A DNA stretch of 64,000 nucleotides from Isoptericola halalbus (GCA_009663185.1 VJZX01000009.1:1-64000), one strand, 5' to 3'. Positions 19,298 to 29,164 are shown, counted from the stretch's first letter. Notes: generated by a model from the letters alone, not told the origin. Numbers and translations: made by a program.

Positions 19298-20185
19298 CTA
19301 CCGCCCGTGCCGGTGCCGACCGACCGGCACGACGAGCGGCGTGCCTGACACCGGGTCGGGAACGACGCGCGCCTCGAGCCCGAACGCGCTCAGGACCGCG
19401 TCCTCCGTGAGCACGTGCGACGGCTCGCCCTGAGCGACGACGCGGCCAGCGCTCATGACCACCAGGTGGTCGGCGTACCGGGCGGCGAGGTTGAGCTCGT
19501 GCAGCACCATGACGACGGTGGTGCCGCGGTCGTGGTTCAGGTCGCGCAGCAGGTCGAGCAGCTCGACCTGATGGGCGACGTCGAGGTAGGTGGTCGGCTC
19601 GTCGAGGAGCACGACGTCGGTCTCCTGCGCCAGGACCATGGCGATCCAGACCCGCTGGCGCTGGCCACCCGAGAGCTCCGCGACGGGCCGGTCGGCGAGG
19701 TCGGCCACGCCCGTGGCCTCGAGCGCGCGCATCACGACGGCGTCGTCGTCGCTGCGATGCCGGCCGAACCAGCCCTGGTGCGGGTAGCGGCCGCGGCCGA
19801 CGAGCTCGGCGACGCGCACGCCGTCGGGGGCGACCGACGACTGCGGCAGCACGCCCACGACGCGGGCGAGCTCCTTGCGCGACATCGCGCTCACGTCCGT
19901 GCCGCCCAGCGTCACGCGACCCGCCTCGAGCGGGTGCAGCCGTGCCAGGCCGCGCAGCAGCGTCGACTTGCCGCACGCGTTGGGGCCCACGACGGCGGTC
20001 ACGCGACGCGCCGGCAGCTCGAGGTCCAGACCCTCGATGACGCGCCGCCCGTCATAGCCGATGCTCACGCCGTCGGCGCGCAGCGTCGCCTGGTCCGCGG
20101 ACCTGTCAGTGGCCGGCTCTCCCTGAGGCGCGCCGGCGGGTACCGATGCGGCGACCGGGGCGGAGAAGGTGCGGACGTCCGTCAT
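19298..20185 (-). CDS. iron-siderophore ABC transporter ATP-binding protein
   Basis: 295-residue FecE/FepC-type ATPase. Walker A VVGPNACGKSTLLRGLARL, Q-loop VGVLPQSS, signature LSGGQRQRVWIAMVLAQ, Walker B DVVLLDEPTTYLDV and switch HELN are all intact. An extended N-terminal ~30 residues precedes the domain. The ATG at 20185 overlaps the stop of the permease gene (ATGA), making a three-gene operon permease-permease-ATPase. Confidence 0.94.
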   Translation of the reverse strand: MTDVRTFSAPVAASVPAGAPQGEPATDRSADQATLRADGVSIGYDGRRVIEGLDLELPARRVTAVVGPNACGKSTLLRGLARLHPLEAGRVTLGGTDVSAMSRKELARVVGVLPQSSVAPDGVRVAELVGRGRYPHQGWFGRHRSDDDAVVMRALEATGVADLADRPVAELSGGQRQRVWIAMVLAQETDVVLLDEPTTYLDVAHQVELLDLLRDLNHDRGTTVVMVLHELNLAARYADHLVVMSAGRVVAQGEPSHVLTEDAVLSAFGLEARVVPDPVSGTPLVVPVGRHRHGR

Positions 20186-21243
20186 GCCTGGGACTTCCTT
20201 CCGTGGGTGGCGAGCAGCCACAGCAGGTACGGGGCACCGACGAGGCCCGTGACGATGCCGGTGGGGGCGGAGATGTCGAACAGGCCGTGCTGCCCGACCA
20301 GGTCGGCCGCGAGGACGAGGGCGGCACCCGTGACAGCCGAGGTGGTCAGCGCGGGGCCGCCGTCGTCGACGAGGCGCCGGGCGATCGCCGGTGCGACGAG
20401 CGCGACGAAGGCGAGCGGGCCGACGACGGACGTGGCGAGCGCGACCAGCCCGACGGCGAGCAGCAGCGACCCGACGCGAGCGGCGTCGACGGGCACGCCG
20501 AGGCCGCGCGCGTGGTCGTCGCCGAGGGCGAGCGGGCCCTGCCACCGCCCGACGACAGCGACTGCGGTCGCGAGCAGCGCCAGCCCTGCGGCGAACGTCG
20601 TGAGCTCGGCGCCGCGGACGTCGGCGACCGAGCCGACCGTCCACACCAGCGCCGACGCCGCCTCACGCACCTCGGCGCTCGCGAGCAGCCACGCGAGCAG
20701 CGAGGAGCACAGGTAGGCGAAGCCGACGCCCACGAGCACGGACCGGATCGGGTGCAGGCCCTGGCGCCAGGCGAAGAACCAGATGCAGAACGCGATCGTG
20801 AGCGCGCCGAGGAACGCGGCGCCCGAGACCGCCAGGCCCGTCAGGCCTGCCACGAGCAGCGCCCACACCGCGCCGAGCGACGCGCCGCTCGCGATGCCGA
20901 GGATGTCGGGGCTGGCCAGCGGGTTGCGCAGCGTGGACTGGAACAGCGCGCCGGCAAGCCCGAACGCGGCGCCGGCCAGGACCGCGGCCTCGATCCGGGG
21001 CAGGCGCAGGCGGTGCACGATGAAGGTGTCGCCCGCGTCGCCGAGGCCGACGAGCGCGAGCAGGGCGCGGCTCGGTGGCAGCGACGCGGCGCCGAGGGTC
21101 AGGGCGAGCGTCGCGAGCGCGACGAGCAGCACGGCGAGCGCGGTCAGCACGAGCGCGAGCTTGCGGCGGCGGCGGGCACGCAGGGCGGCGACGGGCGTCG
21201 GTACCGCGGACGTGGGCGTAGGCGCGCCGAGCGTCGTCGTCAT
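20182..21243 (-). CDS. iron-siderophore ABC transporter permease (FecCD family)
   Basis: 353 residues, second permease of the pair. Hydrophobic throughout, with about nine to ten membrane spans after a basic N-terminus (ALRARRRRKL). It shows FecCD features RLPRIEAAVLAGAAFGLAG and QSTLRNPLASPDILGIASGA, and the coupling region LGDDHARGLGVP. ATG 21243 lies one base after the preceding stop, so it is cotranscribed. It pairs with the product of 21245-22279 to form the membrane channel. Confidence 0.93.
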   Translation of the reverse strand: MTTTLGAPTPTSAVPTPVAALRARRRRKLALVLTALAVLLVALATLALTLGAASLPPSRALLALVGLGDAGDTFIVHRLRLPRIEAAVLAGAAFGLAGALFQSTLRNPLASPDILGIASGASLGAVWALLVAGLTGLAVSGAAFLGALTIAFCIWFFAWRQGLHPIRSVLVGVGFAYLCSSLLAWLLASAEVREAASALVWTVGSVADVRGAELTTFAAGLALLATAVAVVGRWQGPLALGDDHARGLGVPVDAARVGSLLLAVGLVALATSVVGPLAFVALVAPAIARRLVDDGGPALTTSAVTGAALVLAADLVGQHGLFDISAPTGIVTGLVGAPYLLWLLATHGRKSQA

Positions 21244-21244
21244 C

Positions 21245-22279
21245 TCACACCCCCGCCACGGTCTTGCCACGGGCCACCGCGACGAGCACCGGCGCGCCGA
21301 TGGCGGCGGCGACGACACCGGCCTCGAGCTCCGAGTGAGGCAGGATCAGGCGCCCGATCACGTCGGCGCCGAGCAGCATGACCGGGCCGAGCAGCGCCGA
21401 GAGCGCCACGACCCATCGGTAGTCAGTGCCGACCAGCCGCCGGGCCGCGTGGGGGACGGCGAGCCCGACGAGGGCGATGGGCCCGGCGAGCGCCGTCGCG
21501 GTTCCCGCGAGGATCACGATCGCGGCGCCCGCGAGCCCGCGCGTGACGCCGACGCGCTGCCCGAGCGCACGGGCGACGTCGTCGCCTAGGGCGAGCATGT
21601 TCAGCCGGTGCGCGAGCACGGCGGCGAGCGCGACGCCCACGAGCAGGAACAGCCACAGCCACGTGAGCGCGTCGAGCCCGCGGCCGGTCAGGGACCCCAC
21701 CGCCCAGAACCGGTACAGGTTGAACGCGGTCGGGTCGCGCAGGAGCACGATCGTGATGAGCGGGGTGATGAGCGCCGTCACGGTGGCGCCCACGAGCGCG
21801 AGCTTGACGGGCTGCCCGGCGCCGATCGAGAAGACGAGCACGGCCGCGAGCGCCGCACCGAGGAAGGCGAACCAGACGAAGCCGATCGGCGAGGTCACGC
21901 CCAGGAGCCACACGGCGCACACGACCGCCAGCGACGCGCCGGCGTTGAGGCCGAGAAGGCCGGGGTCGGCGATCGGGTTGCGCGTCACGCCCTGGATCAG
22001 GGTCCCCGCAATCCCGAGCGCGAGGCCTGCCGCGATGCCGATGAGCGTCCGGGGCACCCTCTGTTCGCGCACGACCTGGTGGTCGACGTCGCCGGCGACC
22101 GGGTCGGTCAGCGCCTGCCACACGGTGGCCGGGTCGAGGTCACGCACGCCGAGCACGAGACTCGCCACGGCGACGAGCGCGAGCACCGCGAGCGCGGCCA
22201 GGTAGGCGAGCAGGCGGCGTCGCGCACGTCGGGCGACGAGGTCCGCCGGGCGCGACGGACCGACGAGCGTGGCTGTCAT
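21245..22279 (-). CDS. iron-siderophore ABC transporter permease (FecCD family)
   Basis: 344 residues, first gene of the uptake operon. The FecCD signatures VPRTLIGIAAGLALGIAGTL, GVTRNPIADPGLLGLNAGAS and LGDDVARALGQRVGV are present, with about ten membrane spans. The start at ATG 22279 is 24 bp downstream of a DtxR/IdeR-like box, consistent with iron repression of the whole operon. Confidence 0.93.
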   Translation of the reverse strand: MTATLVGPSRPADLVARRARRRLLAYLAALAVLALVAVASLVLGVRDLDPATVWQALTDPVAGDVDHQVVREQRVPRTLIGIAAGLALGIAGTLIQGVTRNPIADPGLLGLNAGASLAVVCAVWLLGVTSPIGFVWFAFLGAALAAVLVFSIGAGQPVKLALVGATVTALITPLITIVLLRDPTAFNLYRFWAVGSLTGRGLDALTWLWLFLLVGVALAAVLAHRLNMLALGDDVARALGQRVGVTRGLAGAAIVILAGTATALAGPIALVGLAVPHAARRLVGTDYRWVVALSALLGPVMLLGADVIGRLILPHSELEAGVVAAAIGAPVLVAVARGKTVAGV

Positions 22280-22302
22280 GGCAGGCCGCGACCTCCACCG
22301 GG

Positions 22303-22321
22303 TGAGGTAAGCATTGCCTAA
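22303..22321 (-). promoter_or_regulatory. DtxR/IdeR-like iron box before the permease operon
   Basis: Read on the minus strand, TTAGGCAATGCTTACCTCA matches the IdeR consensus at 13 of 19 positions and keeps the outer palindrome TTAGG...CCT. It lies 24 bp upstream of the first permease start. With the box at 19185 it places both halves of the uptake system under one iron regulator. Confidence 0.65.
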
Positions 22322-22359
22322 GTCTGACATACGCCGGGAGCGCTCCGGACGGCTGCCCG

Positions 22360-22893
22360 TCAGCCGTCGGGGAGACGGACGCGTCGACGCCGGGCAGCGC
22401 GCGCACCCAGCCACCAGGCGAGCGCGACGACGCCCACGCCGAGCGCGGCGAGCGAGACCGGCGAGCCCGCGGCCAGGGCGATCGCCGCGTTGACCGCGGC
22501 CGTGCCCACGGTCGTCCAGATCGCCGCCCAGGCGGCGCACCCCACGAGCAGCGCAGCGAGGTAGCGGGGATAGGGCATGCGCAGATAGCCGGCGGCAAGA
22601 TTCACGACGGTCTGGATACCGACGGTGAAGAACGAGAGCGTGACGGTCGGCGGTCCCCACCGGTGCACGCGCTGGACCGCGGCGGCGGCACGCGGGGAGG
22701 TCAGGCGCTCGGCGATGCGCGTGCGGGCAGTCCCGCGGGCGACGCCGCGACCGGCCCAGTAGGTCGCCTGGGCGCGCACGAGCACGATGCCGAAGGCCGC
22801 GAGGTAGACGACCCAGAAGGGCACGCCGGCGATCGAGAAGACCCCGGCGTCGTCGGCAGCGGCCGTCGCGGTGAGGCTCACGTGCCTCATCAT
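22360..22893 (-). CDS. DedA-family membrane protein
   Basis: 177 residues with an N-terminal hydrophobic span (FWVVYLAAFGIVLVRAQATY), a DedA/SNARE-associated core (VQRVHRWGPPTVTLSFFTVG, VNLAAGYLRMPYPRYL) and further spans to a basic tail (ARRRRVRLP). DedA-type proteins act in lipid-carrier flipping and proton-dependent transport; the substrate here is not evident. Two adjacent ATG codons make the start uncertain by one residue. It follows the zinc operon by 37 bp and may be read through from it. Confidence 0.72.
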   Translation of the reverse strand: MMRHVSLTATAAADDAGVFSIAGVPFWVVYLAAFGIVLVRAQATYWAGRGVARGTARTRIAERLTSPRAAAAVQRVHRWGPPTVTLSFFTVGIQTVVNLAAGYLRMPYPRYLAALLVGCAAWAAIWTTVGTAAVNAAIALAAGSPVSLAALGVGVVALAWWLGARAARRRRVRLPDG

Positions 22894-22930
22894 GCCTCGC
22901 GGCCGTCGCGCCGCGGCACCCCGGTCTGCG

Positions 22931-23341
22931 TCACACCCGCTCGCGGCAGGTCGCGCAGGTGCCCCACAGCTCGATCGTGTGCTCGATGTCGTCGAACCCG
23001 TGCGTGGCCCCCACCTGGGTCGCCCACGCCTCGACGGTCGGCCCGTCGATCTCGACGGTGCGGCCGCACGACCGGCACACGAGGTGGTGGTGGTGCTCGC
23101 GCCGGGCGCAGCGGCGGTAGAGGGACTCGCCGTCCTCCGCGCGCAGCACGTCGACCTCGCCGCCGTCGGCGAGGGCCTGCAGCGTGCGGTAGACGGTCGC
23201 GAGCCCGACGCTGTCGCCGCGGCTGCGCAGCAGCTCGTGCAGCTGCTGCGCCGAGCGGAACTCGTCGGTGTCGCCGAGGACCTCGGCGACGGCGGCGCGC
23301 TGGCGCGTCATGCGGGCCGGGGCGGCGGGGGTCTCGCTCAT
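22931..23341 (-). CDS. Fur-family metal regulator, probably Zur
   Basis: 136 residues. The winged helix is at about 10-85 (RMTRQRAAVAEVLGDTDEFR, GLATVYRTLQAL). The dimerisation half has a histidine cluster REHHHHLVCRSCGRTVEIDG and a second CxxC pair (CATC) for structural zinc. Context decides between Fur and Zur: it is the last gene of the znuA-znuC-znuB operon and its ATG overlaps the znuB stop. The operon carries a Zur-type palindrome at its front, so it likely represses its own operon when zinc is sufficient. Confidence 0.88.
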   Translation of the reverse strand: MSETPAAPARMTRQRAAVAEVLGDTDEFRSAQQLHELLRSRGDSVGLATVYRTLQALADGGEVDVLRAEDGESLYRRCARREHHHHLVCRSCGRTVEIDGPTVEAWATQVGATHGFDDIEHTIELWGTCATCRERV

Positions 23342-24309
23342 TCAGGGCACTCCTCTGCGTCGCCCGCGCCGGAACGGGTGCCGGTACGCGTGCCGGCCGG
23401 TGTGGTCGCGACCTCGACGTCGTCGGGGATGTCCGGGTGCGGGTCGCCCGCCGGGCGGCGACGGATGAGCAGGGGGCGCGCGAGCGCCACCGCGGCGTAC
23501 ACGGCGATCGCCAGGACCACGATCGTGGCCCCTGGGGACACGTCGTACCAGTACGTCAGGCTGAGGCCCACGAGGCACACCGTCACGCCCACGACGGACG
23601 CGACGGTCATCGTGCGGCGGAACGAGTGCGTCACGAGCTGCCCGATCGCGACGGGCACGATCATGAGGGCGCTGACGAGCAGGAGCCCGACGACGCGCAT
23701 CGCGACCGTCACCGTGAGCGCGGCCACGACCGCGACCGCCATGTTGAGCGCCCAGACGGGCAGGCCCGACGCCGTCGCGAACTCCTCGTCGTGGCTCACC
23801 GAGAACAGCGCGGCGCGCAGCCCCAGGCCGACGAGCAGGATCACGGCGCACAGTACGACCGTGAGCAGCAGGTCGGTCGACGTGACGGTCGAGATCGAGC
23901 CGAACAGGTATGCCATGAGGTTGCTCGACGACCCGCCCGCGAGCCCGATCAGGAGCACGCCGCCCGCGATGCCGCCGTAGAACATGATCGCGAGCGCGAG
24001 GTCGCCCGACGTGCGCCCACGACGCCGCACGACCTCGATGAGCGCCGAGCCGACGACGGCGGCGACGACCGCGCCCGGTACGGCGAGCGCGTCCGCGGAC
24101 GCGAGACCCATGGTGGCGCCGATCAGCCAGCCCAGCGCCACCCCGGTCAGCGCGACGTGGCCGATGCCGTCGCCAAGCAGCGCGAGCCGGCGCTGCACCA
24201 GGTAGGTCCCGACCACGGGCGCGCTCACGCCGACGAGCAGCGCGGCGAGCAGCGCGCGCTGCATGAGGGGGTCGCCGAGCATGTAGCCCAGCTCGTCGAA
24301 GAGGATCAT
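23338..24309 (-). CDS. znuB: zinc/manganese ABC transporter permease
   Basis: 323-residue ABC-3 family permease with about eight membrane spans. It has family segments VGTYLVQRRLALLGDGIGHV and FGSISTVTSTDLLLTVV, and the MRVVGLLLVSALMIVPVA helix. A hydrophilic ~45-residue C-terminal tail follows. ATG 24309 overlaps the znuC stop and its own stop overlaps the fur-family ATG. Zinc is preferred over manganese because of the histidine-rich ZnuA, the Zur-like box and the fur-family gene in the same operon. Confidence 0.9.
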   Translation of the reverse strand: MILFDELGYMLGDPLMQRALLAALLVGVSAPVVGTYLVQRRLALLGDGIGHVALTGVALGWLIGATMGLASADALAVPGAVVAAVVGSALIEVVRRRGRTSGDLALAIMFYGGIAGGVLLIGLAGGSSSNLMAYLFGSISTVTSTDLLLTVVLCAVILLVGLGLRAALFSVSHDEEFATASGLPVWALNMAVAVVAALTVTVAMRVVGLLLVSALMIVPVAIGQLVTHSFRRTMTVASVVGVTVCLVGLSLTYWYDVSPGATIVVLAIAVYAAVALARPLLIRRRPAGDPHPDIPDDVEVATTPAGTRTGTRSGAGDAEECPE

Positions 24310-25145
24310 GAGCGGGCCTCCGTCCCGGGTGCGCCCGGCAGCGGGCCGCGCGTCAGGCGGTGCTCGTCGGCGAGGGGTCCGGGTTCGTGCGGGTGGACGT
24401 GCTCGTGCCCGACGGCGTCGTGGCCGCCGTGCGGGCGCGGGGGAGCGCCGTCGTGGACCACGCGGCCGTGCCGCAGCACGACGGCCCGTGTGACCAGCGG
24501 TGCGAGCTCGCCCAGCTCGTGCAGCACGACGAGCACGGTCAGACCGTCGCCGACGAGGCGCGTCATCGTGGCCGCGAACGCCTCCTGGCTGGGGCGGTCG
24601 ACGCCCGCGACGGGCTCGTCGAGCACGAGCAGCTCGGGCTCGCGCACCAGGGCGCGCGCGATGAGGACGCGCTGCTGCTGGCCGCCCGAGAGCTGGCTCG
24701 TCGCGTCGCCGGCCCGGTCGGCGAGGCCGACGAGGTCGAGCGCGTCCTGCACGCGGGCGCGCCAGCCGCGCGGCAGGCGCAGCCGCCGGCCGTGCAGCAG
24801 GCCGGAGGCGACGACCTCGCCCGCGGTCGAGGGCACAGTCGTGCCGGCGCTCACGCGCTGAGGCACGTATCCGACGTCGCCCCACGGCACCGTGCTGCCG
24901 AGCGGGCGGCCGAGGATGCTCACGGTCCCGGCGCTGGGCGGGAGGACGTTCACGAGGGTTCGCACCAGCGTCGACTTGCCGGACCCGTTGGCGCCGAGCA
25001 GGGCGACGACCTCACCGCGCGCGACCGTCAGGTCGACGCCACGCAAGATGTGGCTCGCCCCGAGGTGCACGTGCACGCCGCGGGCCTCGACGGCGGGCGC
25101 GGGGGCCGTCGTCGAGGCCTGCGGCGCGGTGGCGACAGAGGTCAC
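24306..25145 (-). CDS. znuC: zinc ABC transporter ATP-binding protein
   Basis: 279 residues. Walker A LLGANGSGKSTLVRTLVNVL, Q-loop GYVPQRV, signature LSGGQQQRVLIARALVREPE, Walker B LLVLDEPVAGVD and switch HELGEL. A histidine-bearing C-terminal tail (HGGHDAVGHEHVHPHEPG) is unusual for the ATPase and again fits zinc. It starts at GTG 25145, overlapping the znuA stop (GTGA). Confidence 0.92.
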   Translation of the reverse strand: MTSVATAPQASTTAPAPAVEARGVHVHLGASHILRGVDLTVARGEVVALLGANGSGKSTLVRTLVNVLPPSAGTVSILGRPLGSTVPWGDVGYVPQRVSAGTTVPSTAGEVVASGLLHGRRLRLPRGWRARVQDALDLVGLADRAGDATSQLSGGQQQRVLIARALVREPELLVLDEPVAGVDRPSQEAFAATMTRLVGDGLTVLVVLHELGELAPLVTRAVVLRHGRVVHDGAPPRPHGGHDAVGHEHVHPHEPGPLADEHRLTRGPLPGAPGTEARS

Positions 25146-26224
25146 GAACAGACCAGTCCTTCCTGCAGGGCTGCGAGGTTGGCACGCATGACCGACTCGT
25201 AGTCCCCGCCCGACGCGATCGCGTCGTCCGAGAGACCCTCGAGGGGGTCGAGCGTGGCGGTGCCGACGCCGAGGTCGTCCGCGAGCGTCTCGGCCACCTT
25301 GGGGCTCGTGAGCGTCTCGGTGAAGATCGTGTCGACGTCGTGCGAGTCGACGATAGCGCCGATCTCGCGCAGGCGGGCCGGAGACGGCTCGGCCTCGGGG
25401 TCGAGCGACGCGATGCCGACCTGCTCCAGGCCGTAGCGCTCGGCGAGGTAACCGAACGCCTCGTGGCTCGTGACGAGCGTGGCGCCGGCACACTGCTCCA
25501 GGCCCGTGGCGATCTCGTCGTCCAGCGATGTGAGGCGCTGCTCCAGCGCCTCTGCGCCGGCGGCGTAGTCGTCGGCGTGGTCGGGATCGGCTGCGGTGAG
25601 CTGCTCGGCGACCGCGTGCGCGAGGGGGATCACGCGGCTCGGGTCGAGCCAGAAGTGCGGGTCGAGCCCGCCGTGGTCGTGGCCGTCGCCCTCCTCGGCG
25701 GCGTGCTCGTCCGTGTGCTCCCCCGCGGCGTGCTCGTCCGTGTGCCCGTACCTGTGCTCGCCCGTGGCGTGCTCGCCCGTGTGCTCGTCCGTGGCGTGCT
25801 CATCCTCGTGCTCGTCCGTGTGCTCGCCGTCGGCGCTGTGCTCGACGCTGCCCGGGCTCGCCTCGAGCTCGACGACGTCGGCCGCGTCGACCACGTGCGC
25901 CGGCTGGCGCGCCTCGACAGCCTCGTCGACCGCGGGTTGGAACCCGGTGAGGTACACGACGACGTCGGCGTCACCGACGCGGCGCACCTGCGCGGGGGAG
26001 AGCTCGAGGTCGTGCGGCTCGGCCGCGGGCGGCGTGAGGTTCTCGACCGTCACGAGGTCGCCGCCGACCTGCTCGGCGACATACTGCAACGGGTAGAACG
26101 ACGCGAGCACCTGCACGCCGTCTGATGCGGAAGCGCTGCCTGGCGACGAGGCGTCGGCGCAGCCCGCGAGGGCCACGGGCAGCACGAGCAGGGGGGCGGC
26201 CAGCAGGGCGCTTCGACGTGTCAT
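25142..26224 (-). CDS. znuA: zinc ABC transporter substrate-binding lipoprotein ZnuA with long His-rich loop
   Basis: About 360 residues. Lipoprotein signal RSALLAAPLLVLPVALAGC; cluster A-I binding-protein fold with zinc-ligand segments AAEPHDLELSP, LDPHFWLDP and TSHEAFGYLAERYGLEQ. Between the first two lies a ~58-residue acidic loop with 13 histidines in GEHTDEH-type tandem repeats (25670-25845), which probably gathers zinc outside the cell. The start is uncertain: ATG 26224 is chosen as giving a normal lipoprotein signal. ATG 26233 adds three residues, and both lie inside the Zur-like box. Confidence 0.93.
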   Translation of the reverse strand: MTRRSALLAAPLLVLPVALAGCADASSPGSASASDGVQVLASFYPLQYVAEQVGGDLVTVENLTPPAAEPHDLELSPAQVRRVGDADVVVYLTGFQPAVDEAVEARQPAHVVDAADVVELEASPGSVEHSADGEHTDEHEDEHATDEHTGEHATGEHRYGHTDEHAAGEHTDEHAAEEGDGHDHGGLDPHFWLDPSRVIPLAHAVAEQLTAADPDHADDYAAGAEALEQRLTSLDDEIATGLEQCAGATLVTSHEAFGYLAERYGLEQVGIASLDPEAEPSPARLREIGAIVDSHDVDTIFTETLTSPKVAETLADDLGVGTATLDPLEGLSDDAIASGGDYESVMRANLAALQEGLVCS

Positions 26225-26238
26225 GAGAACCATTCTCA
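26224..26238 (-). promoter_or_regulatory. Zur-like operator over the znuA start
   Basis: TGAGAATGGTTCTCA (minus strand) is a perfect palindrome of 6-bp arms around TGG and resembles the actinobacterial Zur box TGAAAATGATTTTCA. It covers the possible start codons of znuA, so bound repressor would block initiation of the whole zinc operon. Confidence 0.75.
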
Positions 26239-26366
26239 GTTGAACGGCGAACCGCTGTCAAAACGCGCCGCCAGGTAGGCTGGGCGACTGGCGCCGTCCG
26301 GCGCCGACCACCACCCCCTCATGCTCCGCAGGAGCCACCTGCGGGCCCGACACCCTGGAGTGATCC

Positions 26367-27758
<1,392 letters not shown>

Positions 27759-27864
27759 GGTCGGGGGCCGAGGTCGCGCGGCGGGTGAGCCGTCGCGCCG
27801 AGGCGCGCGGGGCCGGATCTTCGTCGACCGGGTCCCGCGCGCCTGCCGCGAGGTCCGCGGTGGG

Positions 27865-28014
27865 CTACGTCCGGCTGCGGCCGAGAAGGCCCAGAACCAG
27901 GCTGACCACGAGGACGATCACGCCGATCCAGATGAGGAACTGGCCGATCTCGGTGGCGATCCCCAGGATCACGAGGACCACGCCGACCAGGATGAGGATG
28001 AGCCACGCTGGCAC
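27865..28014 (-). CDS. 49-residue hydrophobic membrane protein
   Basis: Reads GTG (28014) to TAG, starting MPAWLILILVGVVLVILGIA, then a short polar turn, then IWIGVIVLVVSLVLGLLG and RSRT. Two transmembrane helices fill almost the entire protein. An AAGGAGG ribosome-binding site lies 6 bases before the start, which is strong evidence of translation. Small two-helix proteins of this sort are common in actinobacteria, but I know no function. It is on the opposite strand to glyS and downstream of the LysR gene, from which it may be transcribed. Confidence 0.72.
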   Translation of the reverse strand: MPAWLILILVGVVLVILGIATEIGQFLIWIGVIVLVVSLVLGLLGRSRT

Positions 28015-28092
28015 GTCGACCTCCTTCGTCGTCGCGGCGCGCTGTCGCGCCGCGCTGACTCGACACTGACGCCGTTCGCGCGTGCTCGCACG

Positions 28093-29028
28093 TCAGAAGG
28101 GGTGTCGGGTGACGTGTGCGGTGCTCACCACCTGCTCGATCACGTCGGCGACCGCCGCCACGGCCGGCCGCCGGGGCGTCGACGTCGGCTCGAGGAGCAC
28201 GATCTCGCGCTCGACGACGTCGTGCAGCGCGCTCGTGCGCAGATCGTGCCCCGGGCGGATACCGCGCATGAGAGGCGTCGCGAGCGCGACCCCGAGGCCC
28301 TGCGCCACGAGCGCGAGCGTCGTCGACGTGTCGTTGACCTCGTGCGCCGGGCGCGGCTCGAACCCGGCGATGCGGCACGCACCGCGCACCGCCGCGCCGT
28401 AGTGCGTAGGCGTGGGCGGCAGGATCCACGGCAGGCCGGCCGCCTCGGCGAGGTCCATGACGTCGGGTAGGCCCGACGTCGGCGCGGACAGCAGCGCGAA
28501 CCGTTCCGTCCGCAGCGGCCGCAGGGTCGTGCCGGGGATCCGGGGGATCGGCGCGCCGGGGTAGTCGAGGCCGAGGCCCAGGTCGACGTCGCCGCGCCGC
28601 ACGGCCGCCGCGACGTCGTCGACGGTGAGCTCGTACCCGGCCAGGACGACCCCCGGGTGGGTGGCCGCGAGCCCGGACACCAGCCGGGGCAGGAGGCCGG
28701 CAGCGACTGTCGCGAACACGCCGAGCCGGACCGTGCCCGCCGCGCCCTGCGTCGCGGCACGCGCGACCTCGACGGCGGCGCGCTGGGCCGCGAGCAACGC
28801 CTCGGCGCGTCCAGCGAGCGCGAGCCCCGCCTCGGTCAGCACGACCCCGCGGCCGTGGGGACGCACGACCTCGGTGCCGACGGCGCGGGCGAGGCCGGCG
28901 AGCTGCTGCGACACGGCGCCGGTGGTGTATCCGAGGGCTCCTGCCGCGGCCGTCATCGTGCCGTGCTCGGCCAGCGCGGCGAGAGCACGCAGGCCGGACC
29001 AGGGCAGGTCGCGCGGCAGGGGTTCCAC
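28093..29028 (-). CDS. LysR-family transcriptional regulator
   Basis: 311 residues. N-terminal winged HTH (LPWSGLRALAALAEHGTMTA, GAVSQQLAGLARAVG) and the two-lobed effector domain from about residue 95 (TVRLGVFATVAAGLLPRLVS). It is divergent from the three-gene oxidase/HglS/dehydrogenase operon with 136 bp between, the classic arrangement for a LysR activator of the neighbouring pathway. The inducer is probably a lysine-pathway intermediate; this is inferred from context only. Confidence 0.9.
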   Translation of the reverse strand: MEPLPRDLPWSGLRALAALAEHGTMTAAAGALGYTTGAVSQQLAGLARAVGTEVVRPHGRGVVLTEAGLALAGRAEALLAAQRAAVEVARAATQGAAGTVRLGVFATVAAGLLPRLVSGLAATHPGVVLAGYELTVDDVAAAVRRGDVDLGLGLDYPGAPIPRIPGTTLRPLRTERFALLSAPTSGLPDVMDLAEAAGLPWILPPTPTHYGAAVRGACRIAGFEPRPAHEVNDTSTTLALVAQGLGVALATPLMRGIRPGHDLRTSALHDVVEREIVLLEPTSTPRRPAVAAVADVIEQVVSTAHVTRHPF

Positions 29029-29034
29029 GGGGCC

Positions 29035-29059
29035 AACCGTATAGCGTCACTCAACGGTT
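29035..29059. promoter_or_regulatory. candidate LysR binding site
   Basis: AACCGT-N13-ACGGTT is a 6-bp inverted repeat starting 7 bp upstream of the LysR gene start and lying between the divergent genes. It contains the T-N11-A spacing expected for LysR proteins. One site only, so the assignment is tentative. Confidence 0.45.
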
Positions 29060-29164
29060 CTGCGGACGATCCTTCGATGGTGCTCCACACTCACGGTCGG
29101 CCAGGATGAGTTGTGAGAAGGCCGGGGGCACCGGCCTACCCGTCCGTGGACGCAAGGAGGCCGA

